A stretch of DNA of 15,859 bases from the NCBI GenBank assembly GCA_030374735.1, contig JASCIV010000606.1, positions 1 to 15,859 on the forward strand, written 5' to 3'. Shown piece by piece: positions 8,366-15,859 of the stretch. The notes below the pieces were generated by a model. That model searched no databases, had not been told where the DNA came from, and saw only the letters and a program-made list of their open reading frames with translations. Positions within the stretch are counted from its first letter, which is position 1; the number at the start of each line of letters is the position of its first letter. Position numbers and translations under genes: made by a program. The stretch is from Gracilaria caudata (lineage: Eukaryota > Rhodophyta > Florideophyceae > Gracilariales > Gracilariaceae).

Positions 8366-8764
8366 ATGATTACGTTCGTGTTATTTTCTTTCACATTGGT
8401 ATTAATCTTTTTCGCCACCGTCAGCGCGGGCGTAGCCAAAAGCGGAGGGTTCATCTTCACTCAAGTGGAGGAAAGCGAGAAATACCAAAACGGCAAAATC
8501 GTGAATGCCAACTTTGGTTACAACGACAACAGAATTTTGGGATTCAGCAGCCTTGAATTAGAATGGGCAGTGGACAAGATGCATAACCAAGCGCATGCTC
8601 GAGATGAAATATCTATTGGAATGGAAACACTACGACTCTGCAATTCAAGTTTTGCGGAACACAAAAGCATTAATCTTGTTTACATACGGTTCTCCTGCTT
8701 GGCGATATTCATGAACATACCTTCTCGGAAGCTACCTAACATAACTCGGGTGACGACGGCATGA
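8366..8764 (+). CDS. Small putative secreted protein
   Basis: Unrecognised. The first ATG of the frame (8366) gives 132 residues. Residues 1-24 make a good signal peptide: a hydrophobic core L-F-S-F-T-L-V-L-I-F-F-A-T-V followed by S-A-G-V-A, a plausible signal peptidase site. The mature part, about 25-105, is polar and balanced (Q-V-E-E-S-E-K-Y-Q-N-G-K; S-S-L-E-L-E-W-A-V-D-K) with one cysteine. The last 30 residues look less natural, so an intron or a decayed end after about 8680 is possible. The opposite strand has stops here and reads worse. It could be a real small secreted protein or the 5' fragment of a broken gene. Confidence 0.4.
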   Translation: MITFVLFSFTLVLIFFATVSAGVAKSGGFIFTQVEESEKYQNGKIVNANFGYNDNRILGFSSLELEWAVDKMHNQAHARDEISIGMETLRLCNSSFAEHKSINLVYIRFSCLAIFMNIPSRKLPNITRVTTA

Positions 8765-8910
8765 GATGAACTTGAGGAAAGGGAGGGGACACCAGAGATC
8801 AAAAGGATATCTACGAGGGATGAGTTCGGTGTAGCGCTGTACACCCGTGCTCCATTGACCCCGTGGTCGACGTGGCAATCACGCCTGGCAGTGATGTCCA
8901 CGAGATCTCA

Positions 8911-11900
8911 ACGCAGCGACCTACCGCGGCGCAGCTCCTCGCCGTCACCGCTGTACATGCATAACACCTCACGAACGCGCGTCTCACGCTTGCTGCGCCC
9001 ATGCTCGTCGGTCATCATGGCGAGCAATATCAGCTCTGCGCCAAAGAATCTGCCCCATTCTGACAATCACAACGTCGAGAACCGCACCGAACCGCCACAC
9101 CCGTCTTCCTCGCCCTTCTCCCGACGGTGATGGTGCGTCACGATCCTGGAATGGCGCTCATTTAACCGTGCCGCAGCTGTCTTCAATGGCTCAATGCAAC
9201 CACTCATGACTGCCGCCCCATCGTTTTGTTCAATCTTTATATCACCAACGACGTGAACTTTGTCGCAATCAGACAAAGCAGACGCGCATGTACGGGACCC
9301 CGAACGGCGGAATAGCTTATGTGCGTACGTGTTTAACTTCAACTTGCTCGTTTCCGTGTTGAAAGCGCGCCACACGGTAGGGAGCGACACTTTCCCATGC
9401 CAGTCACCTACCATTCAACGTTATGCACCCGAAAGAAGCGCTGTACTTTTACAAACCTTCGCGGCTCAACGTAGTAATCTGCACGACGACTTGAAGTCCG
9501 ATGTGAAGTATACGTCCCCACCGTTCACATGTCGCACTGCTTCTTCGCAGGTGCCCAGCGTCACTTCGGAGTTGTCTTCCGCACGGTACGTTATCGTCAG
9601 CCTCTGTGGTAGGCGACGATCGTTTGACGATCAGGTGAGCGCAAGCGTGTCGAGGGTGGTCTGCCATGCGCCGTCACGTGAAGTGAGCACAAGCTCTGCA
9701 CCATGCGTGTTCAACGCCCACAGCCTTTGCACTGCGCAATCGTCGGACATCCTCTGAGTGCCGTCGGCGCTAATCGCCACTCAGTTCACATCGTTCGAGT
9801 TGCTTAGGAGCGGCTGGCCAACCGGATCTCCTCTTTGCATGTCCCACACCCGAACTGCCGAGCCTCGCGATCCGGAAACAATGTGAGTACCGTCGACGCT
9901 CAGTGCAACGCAGAGCACACCACCAGTATGACCGTGGAGCGGCTGACCGATGGGTTGGCCACTTTGAGCGTCCCACACGCGAAGTGTCCTGTCACTTAGA
10001 TCATGGAACAATTCGAGTGCCGTCGGTGCTAACTACCACGCAGTTTACGCAGTCTGCGGCCGCCCGACGGAATGGCCACTCTGCGTGTTCCCACAGTCGA
10101 ACTGTTGTATCCAACGATCCCGAAGCGATTCGAGTACCGTCAACGTTAAGTGCCACGTTCAATGGACGAGAATGGCCTTGGAATGATTGGCCGACGAGAC
10201 GGCAACTCTGTGCGTCTCAAACACGAATAGTATTATCCGTCGATCCGGGAACAATGCGCGTGCTATCGACGCTGACTCCCACGCAGTTCGCATGACTGGT
10301 GTGATCTAAAAGCGGCTGCCCGACAGGTTGGCCACTTTGCGCGTCCCACACCCGAACTGTTGTGTCATTCGATCCCGAAACGATGCGTGCGCCGTCGGCG
10401 CTAAGTGCCACGCAGTTCACCCAATCTTTGTGAACATGGAGCGGCTGCCCGACAGCATGGCCTCTTCGCGCATCCCACACGCGAACCGTCTTTTCTCTCG
10501 ATCCCGAAGCAATGCGAGTCCCATCGGCGCGCGGTGCCGCGCAGTTCATGGAGCGAATTTGGGCTCGGAATGGATGCCCGACGGGATCGCCACTTCGCGC
10601 GTCCTACATGCGAATTGTCTGATCGTCTGAGCCCGAAACGATTCGAGTGCCGTCCGCGCCAAAGGGCCACGTACTTCACCCAGTCGGTGTGGCCTCGAAA
10701 CGGCTGCCTGACGGGATCCCCACTTCGAACCTCCCACATGCGAGTGTCTCGTCGTCCGATCCGGAAAAGACGCGGGTGTCGTCGGCGCTGAATACCACGC
10801 CGTTCACCCGATTTGAGTGACCTCGAGGTGGTTGCCCGATGGGATGCCACTTTTGGCGCCTCAAACCCGAACCGTCGTGTCGTCCGACCCCGGAGCAATG
10901 CGTGTACCTTCGGCGCTAAGTGCCACGCTCCTTGCGTGACCGTAAAAGCGGCTGCCCCACGAGTAGGCCGCTTTGCGCGTCGCACGATCGAACGGCATCA
11001 TCGTGCGTCTGGCACGCAACTCGCGCTCCTTCTGCGAAGATGTCTATGAGACATAGGTGATCTTCGCAGTCGTGCGCAACCGTGTGTCTGTCAGTTCCGC
11101 TTTGCGTGTTCCATGCCACAACGCCGCCACGTCTGGCTGCTCCTATTTACCAAGAACGAGGCACACTCGACGAAGCCAATCGATTCCCGCTGCTCCTCAT
11201 TGAACGCAAGCTTCACACGTTTGCGGTTGCTGCTTCTTAGGTCATACCTTCCGACCTCCAACTTCACGTATCCTGCAATGGAATCGGGCTCCACGCGTGT
11301 GCACAACACTCGACCTGAGCCACCCACCACTGCCACTGCGCTGCTCCCTGCTTGCTGCAGAAACCTTTCAGACTATTGCAGCCATGGTGGCGGCGCGCAA
11401 TTTCCAGTCGGTCTACGAAGCAGCGCGTCTTCTCATTGTGCTTTGCAAACCACAGCAGCCGCCCGTGCATTTGAAACCACGCCTCCTGCGGGTTGTTGTT
11501 CACATACAGCGCGCTTAGCCTCGCAGTCCTTCTCAGCACATCCAGATGGTCAATGCGATTCGCGTACTGGGAACGTTTTTCGTGCTCTACTGGATTTCCA
11601 AGACCAACAGCTTCTCCATGACCCACGTCTTGTTCTACACTTACGATCCCGTCTGAAACCAGTCGCTTTACAACACATTGGGACTCGGAATGCAGCCGCA
11701 ATACCGCATCGTAGCCTGCGTTACGCAGCCTTCTGCACACGTTGTTGTTTATGTATCCATCATCTTCAGCGTCCCACCACGCATAGCCCAGAACCATACC
11801 TGCACGGTCTTGTTCGATTGCGCCTACTTCCGCATCTTCTTTCGTTTCCCTCTTGCGTTCTAGTTCTGATTGCAGAGTGGCCGCCAGGTCCTCTCCGGAA

Positions 11901-12359
11901 CATTTGCTTGAACTTTCAGTTGTTACCGTTCAATAAACACGCCCACCATTGGCGTCTGTTTCTTCATTATACCCAACGCATTTCCGAGCTAACGTTACAA
12001 ACGACGTCTTCCTTCCGCATCCGTGCGACCCCGTGCAGTTACCACTCTCGTGTACCGCGTTCGCAGAGGCTTCGTGTTCGCGCCGCAATGACGTACCGCG
12101 TCTGCGCCGGAATTTGTTGGGCATGGCGCAGCTTTGGGCGAGTCACACCGCCCTGCATGCTGTTTAGCGATGCACCACACCACCACAAACGGCATGACGG
12201 AAAACTCTCTCGCACCTCCGTAATACGAGGTCCGTAATACTGACTACGCACTCCGTATGCGTTCATTTCGACCACTCTGGGCCGTTTCCTCTCACCGCCC
12301 GCAGCTGATCTCCCTCTTCGACGCTCAAGCCAGACGTGTAGTGCAAACAAATCGTCCAA
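8911..12359 (-). pseudogene. Decayed P-loop NTPase-like / WD40-repeat protein gene
   Basis: A minus-strand gene with three recognisable parts. (1) N-terminal region, about 12359-11264: one frame runs from about 12124 to 11264 with a single internal TGA (11930-11932). It contains G-S-H-G-C-G-R-K-T-S at 12002-12031, which resembles a Walker A loop with one extra Arg, followed by a unit containing L-A-A-T-L-Q-S-E-L-E-R-K. (2) WD40 array, about 11119-9740, in changing frames. (3) C-terminal part, about 9740-8911, in the same frame as the 10011-9781 WD40 segment but cut by about five stops. A P-loop region followed by many WD40 units is the layout of STAND/NACHT-WD40 sensors in fungi and algae, but the NTPase class is my guess. 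Frameshifts and stops throughout mean it cannot make a full protein. I cannot place the true 5' end. Confidence 0.7.
9740..11119 (-). repeat. Tandem WD40 repeat array (about 12 degenerate units)
   Basis: Signatures related to T-V-R-V-W-D-A-Q-S-G recur on the minus strand near 9855, 9975, 10085, 10215, 10345, 10475, 10600, 10730, 10855, 10985 and 11105, with a further diverged unit near 9735. Spacing is about 125 bp, or 42 residues. Best preserved units are at 10217-10549 (D-G-T-R-I-A-S-G-S; V-N-C-V-A-L-S-A-D-G-A-R-I-V-S-G-S) and 9781-10011 (G-H-T-G-G-V-L-C-V-A-L-S-V-D-G-T). The frame changes several times between units. The units are alike at DNA level, implying recent internal amplification or conversion before decay. 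Confidence 0.85.
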
Positions 12360-12658
12360 ACTAAGGTATTTGTTCGATGACGATTACTTCAGTCCCTTCA
12401 ACATTTACAAGAACTCTACAAATTTAACAAGATATATTACACGAAAGCAAGAATTTGCCGTGTTCGAAGTTTTGCCAGTTCAGGTGCTAAACCGGAAATA
12501 ACCAACCTCGTTGTAAGAGTGACAATTACTCCGAAAGATTTCTACAACTACGCAGTTTGTTGGCAGTGGCAGAACTGAAGAAGTCTGCAGGACTTGAAGC
12601 CAGGCAGTCCTGCTCCTTTGCCTCAGTCAATCTCTCACGGAATTCTTCGTCCATCTTC
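12360..12658. other. Spacer between the WD40 pseudogene and the membrane-protein ORF
   Basis: The left part (12360-12586) is A/T-rich with no supported gene and is the likely promoter region for the plus-strand ORF; no clear TATA box is seen. The right part belongs to the degenerate tandem duplication at 12587-12772. Confidence 0.5.
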
Positions 12659-12772
12659 ATGAACCCACTTGTTGATAAATGCAGGGAAGCCATCCGGTCC
12701 AGCCCCTTTGCCTCTGCAATCTTTCACAAAATTCTTCCATCTATCTTCATCTTCACGAACGTACTTGTTGAT
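12587..12772. repeat. Degenerate tandem duplication, units of about 96 and 90 bp
   Basis: On the minus strand each unit begins ATCAACAAGT (12763-12772 and 12667-12676) and contains GAGGCAAAGG. The units align over their length with one 6-bp gap and roughly three quarters of positions matching by eye. In one minus frame the first unit reads I-N-K-Y-V-R-E-D-E-D-R-W-K-N-F-V and then G-K-G-A-G-P-D-G-F. The second reads I-N-K-W-V-H-E-D and then G-K-G-A-G-L-P-G-F, but with two TGA stops. It overlaps the apparent 5' end of the plus-strand ORF. Confidence 0.6.
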
Positions 12773-14941
12773 AATTGCCGACTAGCACAATTATTGAAAT
12801 GGACGATTACAGTTAATTTTCTCCAAAGCACCATCGTGTGGTGGCTCACACCAGCCAGCCTTTATTTTCCCGCTGGTTGGAATCTCCGCATATGTCGCGC
12901 TATCTCCGCGATGTGTTTTGTGATCATGGGCCTGCAACAGTTATACACTCGAGCAAGGTATGCCAAGTGTTTTACCGACGCTATCTTTGGGGTTGCGCAT
13001 TGCCCTCCTGCACGGTCCCAGCATATTTCTTACCTCGCATGGACATTCTCGCTTCAGTTCTTTTCTGGTTTCATGTGGACTCCTTTATCTTGGTGTAGTC
13101 GCCTATTACAGACACCTAGCTCCATGTCTGTTGTCAAATACACCAAGATTTTGTTACTCGTTATTGTTGAGTTTTTTCGTGGTATGGCTTGGCTTATGGC
13201 CGCCCTTCACATCTCTTCATTCTGGCTTCTATCCGTTCACGTTGTTCCTGTAATGAACATATTTGTGGTAGCATTCGCTGTATTCGTGCTGGTCTTTGGC
13301 CTGTTGCTTGTTTTCTTGTACATCAAATACGATAGTTCATTTCATCCACCAATGCTGCTACAAACCATTGCGGAAACAGTGGGTTTACTACGCGCAACAC
13401 TTCAATACCGTCATCTGTTGTTAGTCTTCGGCAACATTGTGGCGTGGTTTGGATATTTCGGCTGTCGTGATTGCTGGTTCCGTGAAGATGCGTTGAATTC
13501 GGGCATTGGAAACGCAGTCCGAGCGACTTTACCAGGCCTAATCGGTCCTATTTACTGTGATCAAGCAGACCTATCGGATGCAGTGGCAGCCATGAGAGGC
13601 TTGAGAAATAAATGGAACGACTTGAAAGAGAAGGAAAAGTATATTGTCGACTCTGCAACGCTGGTTTATACTCTGTCCTACAAACACATACCTGTAGATC
13701 ACAATGGTACAATGAGACGTTTGAGTGAGGCAAGAGCAACTGATATACTTCGAAAATTGATGGCTTCAGCGAAAAGCCACAGCTACAACCGACTCATGTT
13801 GTGGTGTGATGGTGCCTCTTCTTGTGGAGTGCGTACGGATCAAGCGTGGGTAGATATAGGGCTGTTGCCGTACGCAATATACAGAACGTTCAGAGTGGAT
13901 ACATCAGTGCACAGAACGTGCTTGATGTCGAATCGTCTTTGGCTCGATTTGGAGAAGGCATTATCTCGGCTAACTTGTGGAATGGATGTCATAGACGAGG
14001 ATGTGAAGGACACGGGTGTTTCATATTACGCAATTAAAAGTATTGCCGGGCAAGGACACAAATCTATGGCTGCTGTGATTCGAATGGCCTCGAGAATCGT
14101 ACAAGGCGACTATGAGATATCAGCCGCATCACGAGAATCTGATAAGAGCGACATTATGAATTGGGCGAAGAAGATACTGATGCGTTCGGGTGTCAGAGAG
14201 ATGAATGAAGCTCTTGGATGGTCAGGAGATCCCATTGAAGCTCTTCAGGCAAAGGCAGTGTTGACGAGGATCTCAGGTTTTTCTCCACAAAAATCACGAA
14301 CTGGAGCAGAAGTTGGCAAAATTTGTTTGCCGACTAATGTCAGGGAAGAATGTTCTAGTGAGGAAGCAGTCGAAGGGAACAAGGTTGAGCCGTGGCGCAC
14401 AGAGTTTTGGTTGCGATTGTTACAGTTCAGTGAACAAGAGATTGGAAAACTAGAGAACGAGGATTTAGAGCTAACGTCGTACAGATTTGAGGAGGAAAGA
14501 ACAGGGAAGTGGGAGGCACATGTGGTGAGCCTGCAAGGTGATTATTATATCAGTATGTCGTACTTTGAAAATGTCGAGCCTGTCAGAAGTTATTGGTGCC
14601 GGGATGCTGGTGCTGATATTAGAGTTCGGATTACAGATCAGGCAGCATCGCGAGAGCTATGGTTGGTAACCAACTCTCATGTAAAGAAGATCGGGAAAGA
14701 TGACAAATGGGCACACAAGATGATTGAAGAAATGTTCAAGACTCGAGGAATGTTCGACACCCCAAGACACTCAGGTCCGACAGTGCTGCAACTAGAGTGG
14801 GAACGCTGTGACATTCGCGTCACAGAAGACTCGGCTGTAAAGTGGTTCAACGACGTTTGTAAAGAGACGGCTAAATGGCTGCATTATGTCAATGCAAAGA
14901 TAAGAGAAAGGAATGGTGGGATCGAATACAAAGTACCGTAG
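12659..14941 (+). CDS. Multi-pass membrane protein with large soluble C-terminal region, unknown family
   Basis: Not recognised. The frame is open from 12557; the first ATG (12659) gives 760 residues and the next candidate (12911) gives 676. Using the first, likely membrane segments lie at about 77-96, 121-143, 162-193, 195-222 (V-M-N-I-F-V-V-A-F-A-V-F-V-L-V-F-G-L-L-L) and perhaps 251-267. Residues 300-760 are soluble, with balanced charge and many W and E residues. The motif L-W-C-D-G-A-S-S-C-G...W-V-D-I-G-L-L-P-Y-A-I-Y-R at 381-409 recalls fungal HET domains (W-I-D-x-L-C-I...I-Y), but that similarity is weak. A GKW-x-A-H-V-V-S-L region lies at 616-625. The start is uncertain because the first ATG sits within a tandem duplication. 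Stop is TAG, followed 141 bp later by a perfect hairpin. Confidence 0.72.
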   Translation: MNPLVDKCREAIRSSPFASAIFHKILPSIFIFTNVLVDNCRLAQLLKWTITVNFLQSTIVWWLTPASLYFPAGWNLRICRAISAMCFVIMGLQQLYTRARYAKCFTDAIFGVAHCPPARSQHISYLAWTFSLQFFSGFMWTPLSWCSRLLQTPSSMSVVKYTKILLLVIVEFFRGMAWLMAALHISSFWLLSVHVVPVMNIFVVAFAVFVLVFGLLLVFLYIKYDSSFHPPMLLQTIAETVGLLRATLQYRHLLLVFGNIVAWFGYFGCRDCWFREDALNSGIGNAVRATLPGLIGPIYCDQADLSDAVAAMRGLRNKWNDLKEKEKYIVDSATLVYTLSYKHIPVDHNGTMRRLSEARATDILRKLMASAKSHSYNRLMLWCDGASSCGVRTDQAWVDIGLLPYAIYRTFRVDTSVHRTCLMSNRLWLDLEKALSRLTCGMDVIDEDVKDTGVSYYAIKSIAGQGHKSMAAVIRMASRIVQGDYEISAASRESDKSDIMNWAKKILMRSGVREMNEALGWSGDPIEALQAKAVLTRISGFSPQKSRTGAEVGKICLPTNVREECSSEEAVEGNKVEPWRTEFWLRLLQFSEQEIGKLENEDLELTSYRFEEERTGKWEAHVVSLQGDYYISMSYFENVEPVRSYWCRDAGADIRVRITDQAASRELWLVTNSHVKKIGKDDKWAHKMIEEMFKTRGMFDTPRHSGPTVLQLEWERCDIRVTEDSAVKWFNDVCKETAKWLHYVNAKIRERNGGIEYKVP

Positions 14942-15859
14942 CTACATTAGCAGTTGTAGCATCAATTTCCGAGAAGCTTGTAAAAACCTGGTGTTCGATT
15001 GTTTATCCGGTACTCAAAGTAGTAATGAGGATGATTCTGGATTGCTTTTCAAATGTTTGGCCGCTGAACGCATCTTAATATGTGAGAACTCACTCCATAT
15101 TATGGAGTGAGTTCTCAAAAGTTCTAAAACCATCACGTTTGCCGTTTAGCACGTTCAACAGCCCCCAAGCATGGCTCGTTCTTGACCTATTGTGGTCCTG
15201 TTAGCTGCAGATCCTTGCCCCACGATGACACCTCCGGAGGTTTAATATAGGGCCACCACACCATGACCGGCTACTGTTACAAGTTCTTTTTGTGTCGGTT
15301 GAAGCCGACTTGTGCATCTTTAAGGAACACATTGACAGTGCCAACCAAGTGCCTTGTGATGAGGAACAGTGGGTGGGGAACGAAGTCGGAATGATGTTTG
15401 AATCGCCGCTTTCCGCCCTGAACGCTGACAAGATTGTCTGTCAGGCGTATTTTTTTCTGCTTTGGCTTAAACGATTTCACACAAAACCACACTCCGGTTT
15501 CCATGTGATGATGCAGGTCATAGTTTTGCCAACGTATGAAAATAGGGACATCGTAGATGGTGTTTGTGATTTGACACGCATCGCAATGCAGCGCAGAAGA
15601 ACGACATGACCTTAACTGAAGCTGTACATGTGTGGTGAGCACGGTAGAGATGCGCCTTTTGTGTCGGCGCAGGCAGCACAATGCATTCGCTCGTATATGT
15701 GACACTTTGATCTTGAGAGAAATGTGCGACAAGGATTATGTTGTTATGTATCTGTTCTACTTCGTGGGCCTCTACGCGTTTATATGCTGTTAGACATATG
15801 ATATACTACGATGTGTGTGTTTCGAATAATTTCAAGCTTCGATAAGTTCAAATTGGAGG
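14942..15859. other. 3' flank of the membrane-protein gene and unassigned right end
   Basis: From 14942 to about 15228 I see no coding frame, only the hairpin at 15083-15117. From 15229 to 15609 the plus strand is open for 126 codons (includes C-D-E-E-Q-W-V-G-N-E-V-G), with no early ATG. From 15732 to 15277 the minus strand is also open for 151 codons, starting from TTG and with an ATG only late. Each is plausible as part of an exon; neither can be called a gene. The last 130 bases are A/T-rich with nothing recognisable. Confidence 0.4.
15083..15117. repeat. Perfect 17-bp inverted repeat with 1-base centre
   Basis: The left arm TGAGAACTCACTCCATA (15083-15099) and the right arm TATGGAGTGAGTTCTCA (15101-15117) are exact reverse complements around a single T at 15100. 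As RNA it would form a near continuous stem with a tiny loop. It lies 141 bp past the stop of the membrane-protein gene and is followed by AAAAG. It could be a 3'-UTR element, a small mobile-element relic, a small-RNA precursor or a cruciform site. Confidence 0.85.

Noticed and set aside
8911..11932. TGA read as an amino acid (code change)
   Set aside because: The two intact DUF4139 genes end in TGA at natural C-termini, so TGA is a normal stop here.
11113..12237. 374-codon plus-strand open frame starting with ATG
   Set aside because: It lies antisense to the N-terminal part of the WD40 pseudogene. Its composition (H, C, R, S, L rich, with no domain-like blocks) fits a shadow, although automated annotation could well call it.

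Overview
The window looks like nuclear DNA of an intron-poor eukaryote, most likely an alga or protist. Genes are monocistronic, start at ATG without Shine-Dalgarno sites, and are separated by long spacers. One has a well placed TATA box and one an AATAAA signal. The long WD40 array of the G-Q-P-L...V-R-V-W-D-A type, the compact single-exon genes and the degenerate repeats would suit a florideophyte red alga such as Chondrus. That assignment is an inference from memory, not something the sequence proves.

Left part (1-2653). Positions about 1-870 on the minus strand hold a long reading frame broken by frameshifts and stops, unrecognised and probably a dead gene. Next comes an intact minus-strand carbamate kinase (932-2164) with a complete catalytic core and a 97-residue N-terminal extension that looks like an organelle-targeting sequence. 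Its promoter has a TATA box at 2310-2316.

Centre (2654-7492). Two divergently transcribed paralogues of the large DUF4139 family (684 and 648 residues) face each other across an 837-bp spacer. Both keep the same order: N-terminal beta-rich region, Y-x-P-A-(Y/F) strand, acidic linker, long middle, conserved V-T-V-R-E-K strand and C-terminal coiled coil. This pair is the most interesting intact part of the window, because the family is known mainly from bacteria. The spacer contains a strong imperfect hairpin and a possible 5'-UTR intron just before the second gene.

Right-centre (7493-12360). After a quiet spacer there are two small divergent candidate ORFs, one acidic/helical and one with a signal peptide. 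Beyond them a minus-strand pseudogene runs from about 12359 down to about 8911. It has a damaged P-loop (Walker A-like) segment, about twelve WD40 repeats of about 125 bp and a C-terminal region, and it is interrupted by frameshifts and mostly TGA stops. It looks like a decayed P-loop NTPase-WD40 (possibly STAND/NLR-like) protein.

Right part (12360-15859). A plus-strand 760-residue protein has several N-terminal membrane spans and a large soluble C-terminal half. I do not recognise the family. Its apparent 5' end lies inside a degenerate tandem duplication whose antisense strand also reads as protein-like. Its 3' flank carries a perfect 17-bp inverted repeat with a one-base centre (15083-15117). 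The last 600 bp are open on both strands and I could not assign a gene.

No tRNA, rRNA, CRISPR array or recognisable transposase was seen. The intact genes show no common pathway; they look like unrelated neighbours.
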